From an uncultured Collinsella sp. (GTDB taxonomy: Bacteria; Actinomycetota; Coriobacteriia; Coriobacteriales; Coriobacteriaceae), in contig URNQ01000032.1 of NCBI GenBank assembly GCA_900549245.1, positions 1-12,044 on the forward strand: DNA of 12,044 nt. The letters are read 5' to 3'. Position numbers and translations under genes: made by a program. This document shows, piece by piece, positions 1-7,117 of the stretch; the first letter of the stretch is position 1, and each line of letters begins with the position of its first letter. The notes below the pieces were generated by a model, which saw nothing but the letters and a program-made list of their open reading frames with translations, was not told the origin of the DNA and made no database searches.

Positions 1-707
1 GCAGGGTTGTCACCAAGGGCGAGGGTTCGGCGCTCATGCGCACGCCCGACCTGGCCGAAAGAATCGTCGAGGCAGCGGTGGGCGCGGCGCATGTTCCCGT
101 GACCGTCAAGATTCGCAAGGGCTTTTATGCCGAGGACCGTAATGCCGCGACATTTGCCCAGATGCTTGAGAGTGCAGGGGCTGCCGCAGTCGCCGTGCAT
201 GGTCGTTGCGCCACGCAGCTCTACACGGGCCAGGCCGATTGGTCGGTCGTCGATGAGGTTGCCGACGCTGTCGAGATTCCCGTGATTGGTTCGGGCGATG
301 TGTTCTCGGCCGAGGACGCTGCTGAGCATCTGCACGGCTCGGGTGCCAGCGCGGTGTTTATCGCGCGCGGCATCTACGGCAATCCGTGGGTGTTCGGCGA
401 TGCCCGAGCCCTTGCACTCGATGGCATGCCGGTTCCTTCTCGCTCCTCGGTCGAGCGGCTGGAGGCTCTGCGCGAGCACCTGACGTTGACGCATGAGCTT
501 CTGCCGCTCATGTCGCGTGCTCGCACGTACGCAAGCTGGTACTTAAAGGGCATGCCCCATGCCGCCGCCTGGCGCGCTCAGGTGGTGCGTTGCTCTACGT
601 ACGAGGAGTTTATGGCGCTGGTCGATGATATCGAGCGCGACGTGGTGGTCTGCGAGGCCGCGCTTTCCGCCGGCGAGTCGGTGCCTGCTCATCCGCTGGG
701 GGCCTAA
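1..707 (+). CDS. dus: tRNA-dihydrouridine synthase, DusB-like, 5' end outside window
   Basis: FMN-dependent enzyme that reduces uridine to dihydrouridine in tRNA loops using NAD(P)H. The reading frame is open from base 3, and the residues before the first Met (RVVTKGEGSALM) match the family, so the gene starts upstream of the window and the ATG at 36 is internal. The catalytic Cys of the family N-x-G-C-P motif should lie a few residues before base 1 and cannot be checked. Visible family landmarks are VKIRKGF (phosphate/FMN lysine region), VHGR followed by QLYTGQADW, GSGDV, and ARGIYGNPW near the end of the TIM barrel. The helical C-terminal tRNA-binding domain includes SWYLKGMPHAAAWR. It ends with TAA two bases before the GTG of hemW, suggesting co-transcription. 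The exact Dus subfamily is inferred from overall resemblance to DusB. Confidence 0.93.
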   Translation, partial: RVVTKGEGSALMRTPDLAERIVEAAVGAAHVPVTVKIRKGFYAEDRNAATFAQMLESAGAAAVAVHGRCATQLYTGQADWSVVDEVADAVEIPVIGSGDVFSAEDAAEHLHGSGASAVFIARGIYGNPWVFGDARALALDGMPVPSRSSVERLEALREHLTLTHELLPLMSRARTYASWYLKGMPHAAAWRAQVVRCSTYEEFMALVDDIERDVVVCEAALSAGESVPAHPLGA

Positions 708-709
708 CG

Positions 710-1942
710 GTGGCCGTTACCGCGCTGTACGTGCACGTGCCGTTTTGCGCCCAAAAGTGCCGGTACTGCGACTTTGACTCGCGCAGCTTTGCTGCGTGTG
801 ATTTGGATGCCGCGCTTGATTCCTATTTTGAGCAGTTGTATGCGCGCCTCGATTCCTTTGGCGACGCCGGGGCGCTTGCGCAGGTCCGCACGGTCTATAC
901 TGGCGGCGGCACGCCATAGCTGGCAGGGGAGCGCCTGGTGGAACTTGCCCGGCGTATCTCCATGTGGTGCAAACCCGTTGAATTTACTTGCGAAGCCAAT
1001 CCTGAGTCCCTGACCGCTGAGCTCGCCTCAGCGCTTGCCGAGGCGGGTGTCACGCGCATCTCTCTGGGCGTGCAAACCCTCGACAATACCGAGCTGGCTG
1101 CTATTGGCCGCATTCACGATGCCAATCGGGCACTTGCGGCTATCGCGACGGTGAAGGATGCTGGCCTCGATGTGTCGTGCGACCTGATGTGCGGCCTTCC
1201 CGGGCAGACGGCCGCAAGCTGGCGGAGCACGCTCGATGTCGTGTTGGCGGCGGCGCCTCATCATGTGTCGGTCTACCCGCTCACGCTCGAGGAGGGCACG
1301 CCACTCTATCGCATGGCGTGCCGTGACGAGTCGCTCGAGCCCGACGAGGATTTTCAGGCTTCGTGCATGGACGCGGCGCGTGAGCGCCTGGGTGCGGCCG
1401 GCTATCATCCGTATGAGGTGGCAAGCTACGCGCTCGATGGCCATGAGTGCGCCCATAACATTGCCTACTGGACCGGACGGGGCTACCTGGGCCTGGGTCG
1501 TTCTGCCGCGGGCATGCTCGACGACGAGGATTTCGACCGTCTTGCAGGTTTGTTCCCCGGCGTGTCTTCTCGAGGCGATGCGTACCGCGTGCGTCTGGTG
1601 CAACGTGACGATGACGCGACGGCGTTCGAGGCCGAATATCTGTCGCAGCGCGAGGCTGTCGCCGAAGACTTGATGCTCGCTTGTCGCATGACGCGCGGTG
1701 TTGCGTCCGACCTGTTGGCTCGTGCAGCTTGCGTCATCCCAACGGGCGAGCTGGCAGCTGCCTGCGATCGCGCGCTCGAATTGGGTCTTGCCACTTGGGT
1801 GCCCGAGACGCTCTGGGGTCATGAGGGACCCTTCACTTCGGCAGATGTCGTCGCGGGCCATGTTCGAGCTCGTCTGGCGCCGACCCATCTGGGCTGGCTC
1901 GATGGAAATGTTCTGTTCGAGCTGTTTTGGGATCTAGCTTAG
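710..1942 (+). pseudogene. hemW: HemW (radical SAM heme chaperone-like), interrupted by in-frame TAG at codon 70
   Basis: HemW is a radical SAM protein related to coproporphyrinogen III dehydrogenase HemN and thought to bind and deliver heme. Translation from GTG 710 (GGGGG at 698-702, 7 bases upstream) gives YVHVPFCAQKCRYCDF, with the 4Fe-4S CX3CX2C at residues 13/17/20. The frame reaches YTGGGTP and meets TAG at 917-919, exactly where relatives have Ser (GGGTPS). The same frame then continues open to TAG 1940-1942 and carries the rest of the family: EANPES (~95), LGVQT, LTLEEGTPLY, HNIAYW (249-254) and a HemN C-terminal domain. Without the stop it would be 410 aa, normal for the family. TCG to TAG is one substitution. 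As written, the 69-aa piece has the cluster but little barrel, and a 334-aa piece (possible GTG restart at 938) lacks the cluster. Possibilities are a true nonsense mutation, a sequencing error or readthrough. The two pieces are one gene. Confidence 0.9.
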
Positions 1943-1952
1943 GCCGCTCGGG

Positions 1953-1958
1953 TAGAAT
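1953..1958 (+). promoter_or_regulatory. Putative -10 element upstream of the first J-protein gene
   Basis: The 57-base gap between hemW and the first J-protein gene is visibly AT-richer than its surroundings. It contains TAGAAT (5/6 match to TATAAT) preceded by GGG, 41 bases before the ATG at 2000. No convincing -35 box sits at 16-18 bases. A short dyad, GGTA-N4-TACC at 1951-1962, covers the element and could be an operator or chance. No CIRCE or HAIR heat-shock operator is present. The call is inference from motif resemblance only. Confidence 0.3.
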
Positions 1959-1999
1959 TACCGAATATATACGCTGCTGTGAGCAGGAGGTTGCCGCGC

Positions 2000-3103
2000 A
2001 TGGCGACGATGAACGAAAAAGATTACTACGAGATTCTGGGTGTCTCCAAGGACGCCACCTCGCGTGATATTCAAAAGGCCTTCCAGCAAAAGGCCCGTAA
2101 GCTCCATCCGGACGTCAATAAAGAGCCGGATGCCGAGGAAAAGTTTAAAGAGGTTTCCGAGGCCTACGCCGTGCTTTCGGATGAGCAAAAACGTGCGCGC
2201 TACGACGCCATGCGTTCTGGCAATCCCTTTGCCGGTGCTCCTACGGCTTCGCCCTATGGTGGCGGCTACGCCGGCAGCACGGGCTATGGCAATCCCTTTG
2301 AGGGCGGCTTTCCCTTTGGTGGCGCCTGGGGCCAGCAGCGTCGTGGCCAGGCTGCCTACAATCCCGAGAACGGCGCCAACGTGGTCGTCGATATCAAACT
2401 CGACGCCAAGGAGGCCAAGGGCGGTGCCCGCAAGACCGTCCGCTACACGCGCTTCGATACCTGTGGTCACTGCGGCGGCTCGGGCTCTGTTTCGTCCGAG
2501 CATGCACATACCTGCCCGAGCTGCGGTGGCCGCGGCCACATCGAAGTCGACCTGTCCTTCCTGTTTGGTGCGGGCACGTTCCAGTCGGTCTGCCCCGAGT
2601 GCGGCGGTTCCGGTAAGGTCGTGGCCGACCCCTGCCCCGATTGCGGTGGCAGCGGGCGAACCCGTGTGACCTCCGAGCAAACGATTGAGTTTCCTGCCGG
2701 CACGCACGATGGCGACGAGGTCCGCATTAGCGGCATGGGCCATGCTGGCACTAACGGTGCCGCGGGCGGCGACCTGGTCGGCCGCGCCCATGTTGAGGCC
2801 GAGCGCTTGGAAGGCAAAGCTCGTACTGGCTTTTACCTGATGGGCATTGTTGCTCCGTTTTTGGTGCTGTCGGCCATCTCGGGCGTGTTCTCGGCCTTTG
2901 CCGTGATGTGCTTTATTCCGTTTACCATGGGCCTGTTCATGGTGCTTTCGGACGGTGTGCTTCATCGCAGCCTGCTGTGGTGGAAGCGCGGTGCGATGCA
3001 GTTTGCCAACGGTTTTGCCAACGGCTTCATGTTCGCGCTCGTGTCGGTTTGGTTCGCGAGCTGCTCGCAACGGGCCATGCTTTCGCCGTATCAAATGCAA
3101 TAA
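2000..3103 (+). CDS. DnaJ-like J-protein with zinc domain and C-terminal membrane segments
   Basis: Predicted Hsp70 co-chaperone of unusual architecture, 367 aa. The J domain is residues 5-72 with HPD at 36-38 (needed to stimulate DnaK ATPase). A Gly/Phe-rich linker spans ~74-120. Four complete CXXCXGXG zinc repeats start at Cys155, 172, 198 and 212 within a CTD-I-like fold that closes with a recognisable IEFPAGTHDGD...GGDL. Where DnaJ then has CTD-II and the dimerisation helix, this protein has hydrophobic stretches at about 278-295, 297-316 and 338-355, with LHRSLLWWKR between the second and third. This suggests two or three membrane spans. No CTD-II-like peptide appears in either other forward frame, so a simple frameshift is unlikely. 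The ATG at 2000 is chosen because GGAGG lies at 1986-1990, 9 bases upstream; the GTG at 1979 lies upstream of this site. Inferred role: recruiting DnaK to the membrane. Confident as a J-protein, less so on topology. Confidence 0.88.
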   Translation: MATMNEKDYYEILGVSKDATSRDIQKAFQQKARKLHPDVNKEPDAEEKFKEVSEAYAVLSDEQKRARYDAMRSGNPFAGAPTASPYGGGYAGSTGYGNPFEGGFPFGGAWGQQRRGQAAYNPENGANVVVDIKLDAKEAKGGARKTVRYTRFDTCGHCGGSGSVSSEHAHTCPSCGGRGHIEVDLSFLFGAGTFQSVCPECGGSGKVVADPCPDCGGSGRTRVTSEQTIEFPAGTHDGDEVRISGMGHAGTNGAAGGDLVGRAHVEAERLEGKARTGFYLMGIVAPFLVLSAISGVFSAFAVMCFIPFTMGLFMVLSDGVLHRSLLWWKRGAMQFANGFANGFMFALVSVWFASCSQRAMLSPYQMQ

Positions 3104-3139
3104 CATCAAACCCTTTGTTTGCGGTCGGCCCAGCTTGGG

Positions 3140-3145
3140 TATAGG
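3140..3145 (+). promoter_or_regulatory. Putative -10 element upstream of canonical dnaJ
   Basis: The 81-base gap between the two J-protein genes contains TTGGGTATAGGAC. TATAGG at 3140-3145 could be a -10 box, 39 bases before the GTG at 3185, a spacing similar to the element before the preceding gene. Upstream T-rich sequence (TTTGTTTGCGG, 3114-3124) offers only a poor -35. No terminator hairpin with a T-run is visible in the gap, so readthrough from the upstream gene is also possible. Confidence 0.25.
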
Positions 3146-3184
3146 ACGCACTGTGACAATAATGAAAGTCGGAAGGATTCGGTC

Positions 3185-4333
3185 GTGTCGGAAAATAGGG
3201 ATTACTACGAGGTGCTTGGCGTCGACAGGGATGCCGACGCGCGGACGATTAAGCGTGCGTTTTTAAAGAAGGCCCGTACCGTACATCCGGATGTTTCGGA
3301 CGATCCCGAGGCCGAGGCCAAGTTCAAGGAGCTCAACGAGGCCTATTCCGTTCTTTCCGATGAGCAGAAGCGTGCTAACTACGACCGTTACGGCACTGCC
3401 GACGGTCCTGGTGGTTCGGGCTATGTCGACATCAACGATATCTTTGGTGGCATGGGCATGGACGACCTGTTCTCGTCGTTCTTTGGCGGTGGCGCCGGTG
3501 GTGGCGCCCGCAGCCGTCGTGAGCGTCGTCGCGGACGTGACATGGCCATCTCCCTTTCGGTGACCCTTGAGGAGGCGGCGCTCGGTTGCAAAAAGACGAT
3601 CAGCTATGATCGCCTTGCTCCTTGCGAGGACTGCAACGGTACCGGTAGGGCCGAGGGCGCACAGGAAAAGCAGTGCAGTCGCTGCCACGGTACGGGCTAC
3701 GTCACGACGGTTCAGCGATCGTTTTTGGGCCAGGTTCAGTCTTCCTCGCCTTGCCCCGACTGCCATGGCGAGGGCACGGTCATCGACCATCCCTGCGAGA
3801 CCTGCGACGGTCAGGGCCGCACGCCTTCGCACGAAAAGATCGACATCGATATTCCCGCCGGCGTTTCGACCGGTCGCCAGCTGCGTGTGAGCGGCTTTGG
3901 CGAGGCCGGCCTTCGCGGCGAGCCTTCGGGCGACCTGATTGTCAACGTGCGCGTTGCCGACCATGAGCGCTTTAAGCGCAACGGTGACGACCTGTACCTG
4001 GTGAGCGATATCTCGATTGCGCAGGCTGCGCTCGGCTGCGAGATCGAGGTCGAGGGCATTATGCCCGACGAGGTCGTTAAGGTGACGGTTCCCGCCGGCG
4101 CCCAGTACGGCGACACCGTGAGCGTCAATAATTACGGCATGCCGCGCATTGGCGGTGGCGGTTCGCGTGGCCGCCTGATCGTGCAACTGCGCGTGGTCGT
4201 TCCCACCAATCTTTCCAATAAGCAACGCGAGCTGCTCCGTGCTTTTGCCGATGAGATGGGCGATGACGTCGCTTCCGGTAAGAAGTCGGTGACCGACCGT
4301 ATCAAGAGTGCCCTCGACGATATCCTCGATTAA
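3185..4333 (+). CDS. dnaJ: Chaperone protein DnaJ, canonical
   Basis: Cytoplasmic Hsp40 that delivers unfolded clients to DnaK and stimulates its ATPase. The 382 aa show the full class A order: J domain 4-70 with HPD at 34-36; a short Gly/Phe linker with INDIFGGM and FSSFFGGG; a basic stretch SRRERRRGR at ~110-118; four zinc repeats CEDCNGTG (147), CSRCHGTG (164), CPDCHGEG (190) and CETCDGQG (204); CTD-I with DIPAGVSTG; CTD-II with FKRNGDDLYL and VPAGAQYGD; and a C-terminal helix. The start is GTG 3185, with GGAAGGA at 3171-3177 seven bases upstream; the upstream in-frame TTG at 3119 adds non-conserved sequence. It ends 9 bases before mtaB, and its stop overlaps the mtaB Shine-Dalgarno, so it probably heads that operon. 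The partners dnaK and grpE are not adjacent. Confidence 0.97.
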   Translation: MSENRDYYEVLGVDRDADARTIKRAFLKKARTVHPDVSDDPEAEAKFKELNEAYSVLSDEQKRANYDRYGTADGPGGSGYVDINDIFGGMGMDDLFSSFFGGGAGGGARSRRERRRGRDMAISLSVTLEEAALGCKKTISYDRLAPCEDCNGTGRAEGAQEKQCSRCHGTGYVTTVQRSFLGQVQSSSPCPDCHGEGTVIDHPCETCDGQGRTPSHEKIDIDIPAGVSTGRQLRVSGFGEAGLRGEPSGDLIVNVRVADHERFKRNGDDLYLVSDISIAQAALGCEIEVEGIMPDEVVKVTVPAGAQYGDTVSVNNYGMPRIGGGGSRGRLIVQLRVVVPTNLSNKQRELLRAFADEMGDDVASGKKSVTDRIKSALDDILD

Positions 4334-4342
4334 GGAGCCCGC

Positions 4343-5635
4343 GTGCTCGCACCCCATATTTCCGTCGTCAACCTCGGCTGCCGTGTCAACCGGGTTGAGT
4401 CTGACCGTATCACTGCCGATCTTATGCGCTTGGGCTTTGCTATGGTGGAGCCCCAGAATGCCGATCTGATCGTCATTAACACCTGTGCCGTTACGGGCGA
4501 GGCCGAGGCCAAGACCCGTAAGGCCGTCCGTCATGCGCTGGCCCATCCAAACGAGCCTTATGTGCTCGTGACCGGTTGCGTGGTCAATTTGCATCCCGAG
4601 GAGCTGTTGGAGCTTTCGGATCGCGTGATCGCCGAGCCGTCCAAGATCGATGTCGCCGAACGTGTCTGCGAGGTGCTGGGCGTTGAGTCCGATAGCGTTC
4701 CCGCCTGCAGCGATGGCGAGGTGGTCGATGCGCTCGGTCGCTCTCGCCTGGGCGTGAAGATCCAGGACGGCTGCAACCATCGCTGCACCTATTGCATTGT
4801 GTGGAAGGCGCGCGGCCCCGAGCGCTCCGTGCCCGTCGAGTCCGTGCTTGAGCAAGTTCGCGAGGCCCAGGAGGCCGGCGTGCCCGAGGTAGTGCTGACC
4901 GGTGTGAACCTGGGTGCCTACGATGGCAAGAGCGCGACCGACGAGCATGTCGAAATCGATGAGCTGCTCGAGATCATCATGGAGCGCACGACTATTGCGC
5001 ATGTGCGCATTTCCTCGGTCGAGCCCATGGATATCTCTGAGCGCCTGCTTAAGGTTATGGCGCGCTATCCGCAGCGTATTGCCCCGTTTTTGCACCTGCC
5101 CGTGCAGTCCGGCTGTACGGCGACGCTGCATCGCATGGGTCGTCCCTATAGTGCCGAGGCCTTTGAGGACACGGTGCGCATGATTCGCGCCATCCTGCCG
5201 CAGGCGTCTCTTTCGTGCGACGTCATCGTCGGTTTTCCTGGTGAGACGGACGAGGAGTTCGAGGAGTCGCTGGCGCTGTGCCGCCGCGTGGGGTTCTCGC
5301 GTATGCACGTGTTTCGCTACAGCAAGCGTCCCGGTACTCTTGCTGCCGACATGCCCGACCAGGTGCCGCCCGAGGTTATGGCCGAGCGCAGCCGCCGTAT
5401 GCGAGACGCGGCGCAGGAGCTCGCTATTTCCGATGGTCGTCGTCGCGTGGGCACTGTCGAGCGTGCCGTGCTTGAGTACGGTGATAATTTAACGCTCGGT
5501 TCGTTCCATCATGCCCGTCTTGACGATACCTGTGGACTTACAGCCCCGTGCCTGCTCGATGTTGCTATCATCGGAGTCGATGATTCCGGCTTGGTCCATG
5601 CGCGCAGGGAGGTCCATGGAAGCCTCGAAGATTAG
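4343..5635 (+). CDS. mtaB: tRNA N6-threonylcarbamoyladenosine methylthiotransferase MtaB
   Basis: Radical SAM methylthiotransferase converting t6A37 to ms2t6A37 in ANN-decoding tRNAs. The 430 aa comprise an N-terminal UPF0004 domain with its three cluster cysteines at 13 (NLGCRVN), 48 (INTCAVTGEAE) and 79 (VTGCVVN). The radical SAM CX3CX2C is at 144/148/151 (DGCNHRCTYC), followed by barrel motifs TGVNLGAY, SSVEP, LPVQSGC, DVIVGFPGE and FRYSKRPGT. A C-terminal TRAM-like domain begins around RRVGTVERAV. NLGCRVN and TGVNLG favour MtaB over MiaB or RimO. The loop after the third cluster Cys reads IVWKARGPERS rather than the more usual IIPxxRG form. The start is GTG 4343, with AAGGAG at 4332-4337 overlapping the dnaJ stop. 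The 3' end overlaps phoH by 20 bases, indicating translational coupling. Confidence 0.95.
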   Translation: MLAPHISVVNLGCRVNRVESDRITADLMRLGFAMVEPQNADLIVINTCAVTGEAEAKTRKAVRHALAHPNEPYVLVTGCVVNLHPEELLELSDRVIAEPSKIDVAERVCEVLGVESDSVPACSDGEVVDALGRSRLGVKIQDGCNHRCTYCIVWKARGPERSVPVESVLEQVREAQEAGVPEVVLTGVNLGAYDGKSATDEHVEIDELLEIIMERTTIAHVRISSVEPMDISERLLKVMARYPQRIAPFLHLPVQSGCTATLHRMGRPYSAEAFEDTVRMIRAILPQASLSCDVIVGFPGETDEEFEESLALCRRVGFSRMHVFRYSKRPGTLAADMPDQVPPEVMAERSRRMRDAAQELAISDGRRRVGTVERAVLEYGDNLTLGSFHHARLDDTCGLTAPCLLDVAIIGVDDSGLVHARREVHGSLED

Positions 5636-6602
5636 ACTTACCGTTCCCGAGGGAGTTGATCCCTCGCGTGTTTTGGGCGCCGGCGACGGCGTCCTTCGTG
5701 CGCTCGAGAGCTTGGTTCGCGCTCACGTGGTCGCCCGTGGCGATAGCATCTCCGTGAGCGGTGACCCGGATGAGGTCGAACTCATGGCGCGTTTTTTTGA
5801 ACACGCTTTTCGCGAGGCGGCGGCCGGTCGTACCCTGTCTGCCGACGATGTCTCGCGTTGCCTGGCCGTCTTGCGCGACGGCGAGCATGAGGCCACATCG
5901 CTTCGCGATGACGTGCTGCTTTCATACCGCGGTCGTGTCATTCGTCCCAAGACGCTTGGGCAAAAGCGCTATGTGGATGCCATTCGCTCGCATACCATCA
6001 CCTTTGGCTTGGGTCCTGCCGGCACCGGTAAGACCTATCTGGCCATGGCGCTCGCCGTTGCCGCGCTCAAGCGCCATGAGGTGGGCCGTTTGATCTTGAC
6101 GCGTCCGGTTGTCGAAGCAGGGGAGAACCTGGGCTTTTTGCCTGGCACCCTCGAGGAAAAGATCGATCCGTACATGCGTCCGCTCTACGACGCCCTTTTT
6201 GACATGATGGATCGCGAGCGCACCGATGAGCTTATGGAGCGCGGCGTGATCGAGATTGCCCCGCTTGCCTATATGCGCGGTCGTACGCTGAGCGATGCTT
6301 TCGTGGTGCTCGACGAGGCGCAAAATACCACGCCCGAGCAGATGAAGATGTTCCTGACACGCCTTGGATTCAACTCCAAGTTCGTGATTACCGGCGACCT
6401 TAGCCAGCGCGACCTGGTGGGTCGTCGTGGTGGCTTGGCGGATGCCGAGCAGATTTTGGGCCGTGTCGACGATGTGGCGTTTGCACACCTGGAGCGCGCC
6501 GATGTGGTGCGCCATGCCCTGGTGGGTCGTATCGTCGAGGCATACGATGCTTATGATGACGTGCGTGAGCAGCGCTCGCGCGACCGAAAGGAGTCCCGTT
6601 GA
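5616..6602 (+). CDS. phoH: PhoH-family P-loop ATPase
   Basis: PhoH-like (YbeZ type) ATPase related to the helicase superfamily 1 motor domain. It is linked by constant gene neighbourhood to YbeY and rRNA/RNA processing; its precise activity is not established. The 328 aa begin with a small KH-like N-terminal region (~1-90). The ATPase core has Walker A GPAGTGKT at 133-140, TRPVVEAGENLGFLPG (~162-177), Walker B VVLDEAQN at 230-237, and VITGDLSQRDL as the sensor-like segment. The ATG at 5616 is preferred: AGGGAGG lies at 5606-5612, although the gap to the ATG is short (3 bases from its end). The family alignment begins here, so the open frame reaching back to 5511 inside mtaB is not needed. It overlaps mtaB by 20 bases, and its TGA overlaps the TTG start of ybeY. 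Confidence 0.94.
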   Translation: MEASKIRLTVPEGVDPSRVLGAGDGVLRALESLVRAHVVARGDSISVSGDPDEVELMARFFEHAFREAAAGRTLSADDVSRCLAVLRDGEHEATSLRDDVLLSYRGRVIRPKTLGQKRYVDAIRSHTITFGLGPAGTGKTYLAMALAVAALKRHEVGRLILTRPVVEAGENLGFLPGTLEEKIDPYMRPLYDALFDMMDRERTDELMERGVIEIAPLAYMRGRTLSDAFVVLDEAQNTTPEQMKMFLTRLGFNSKFVITGDLSQRDLVGRRGGLADAEQILGRVDDVAFAHLERADVVRHALVGRIVEAYDAYDDVREQRSRDRKESR

Positions 6603-7108
6603 GTGTATTGATCAGCAACGATGCCGAGCTCGATACGCTGCTCGAAGCCCCCGAGGTGGAGCACATCTGCAAGGTTGTGCTTGCCGCTGAGGGCGTTGAG
6701 CGTGAGGTTGAGATCTCCCTTTCGTATGTCGACGAGGACGAGATGCATGAGCTCAACCACGAATGGCGCGGTATCGATCGCACGACCGACGTACTTTCGT
6801 TTGAGTGCGACTCGGCTTTTGACGAGGATATCCCTGCCGATGAGACGCTCGAGCTCGGCGATATTATCCTGGCCCCGCAGGTCATTGCCCGCCAAGCCCC
6901 CGGTTTTGGCAACAGCCCCGCCGACGAGTGCCGCCTGATGCTCGTGCACGGCATGCTTCACCTGCTAGGCTACGATCATATCGAGGACGACGAGGCCGAG
7001 GTCATGGAGGCGCGTGAGGACGCTATCCTGCGCGATCTGGCGCTCGAGCGCGGTGAGGATCCCAAGCTCGTTCACGTCGGTCCCATCACCAACCATGCCC
7101 ACGACTAG
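6599..7108 (+). CDS. ybeY: Endoribonuclease YbeY, 16S rRNA maturation
   Basis: Zinc-dependent single-strand endoribonuclease involved in 16S rRNA 3'-end maturation and ribosome quality control. The 169 aa carry the diagnostic metal site HGMLHLLGYDH with His117, His121 and His127, preceded by LNHEWRGID and TTDVLSF, the other conserved family blocks. A C-terminal tail of about 20 residues after the helical region (LERGEDPKLVHV...) is not part of the conserved core. Translation starts at TTG 6599, four bases inside the phoH end: the TTGA overlap shares the phoH TGA. AAAGGAG at 6587-6593, five bases upstream, makes this start convincing despite the rare codon, and implies coupling to phoH, its usual functional partner. 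Confidence 0.96.
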   Translation: MSVLISNDAELDTLLEAPEVEHICKVVLAAEGVEREVEISLSYVDEDEMHELNHEWRGIDRTTDVLSFECDSAFDEDIPADETLELGDIILAPQVIARQAPGFGNSPADECRLMLVHGMLHLLGYDHIEDDEAEVMEAREDAILRDLALERGEDPKLVHVGPITNHAHD

Positions 7109-7117
7109 GAGCCGTCT

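Noticed and set aside
917..919. Pyrrolysine or general TAG readthrough as the explanation for the hemW stop
   Set aside because: TAG is the natural stop of hemW, mtaB, ybeY, dgkA and era in the same window, and no pyl genes or recoding element are visible. A substitution or sequence error is simpler.
1943..1999. CIRCE or HAIR heat-shock operator before the J-protein genes
   Set aside because: The consensus half-sites are absent. Only a four-base GGTA/TACC dyad is present.
3002..3025. Tandem near-repeat of 12 bases (TTTGCCAACGGT/C)
   Set aside because: Two copies only, encoding a repeated Phe-Ala-Asn-Gly within a coding region. Likely incidental.
2820..3103. Frameshift hiding a normal DnaJ CTD-II in the first J-protein gene
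   Set aside because: Neither other forward frame encodes CTD-II-like sequence in this stretch, and the hydrophobic frame runs cleanly to its own stop.
1958..3151. 397-aa minus-strand open frame over the first J-protein gene, and similar ones at 1028-1888 and 7892-8992
   Set aside because: They are antisense to conserved genes, with no family resemblance and no Shine-Dalgarno worth noting.
3104..3184. Terminator between the two J-protein genes
   Set aside because: No GC-rich stem followed by a T-run could be found. ACCC/GGGT pairing across 3110-3140 is too weak and spaced too far.
3263..5308. 681-aa open frame on the minus strand across dnaJ and mtaB
   Set aside because: It lies entirely antisense to two clear conserved genes. 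Its length follows from GC-rich third positions suppressing stops on the reverse strand, and the product has no recognisable domain.
5511..5615. Upstream start for phoH at 5511
   Set aside because: It would bury 35 non-conserved residues inside mtaB. The ATG at 5616 has a purine-rich ribosome site and matches where the family begins.
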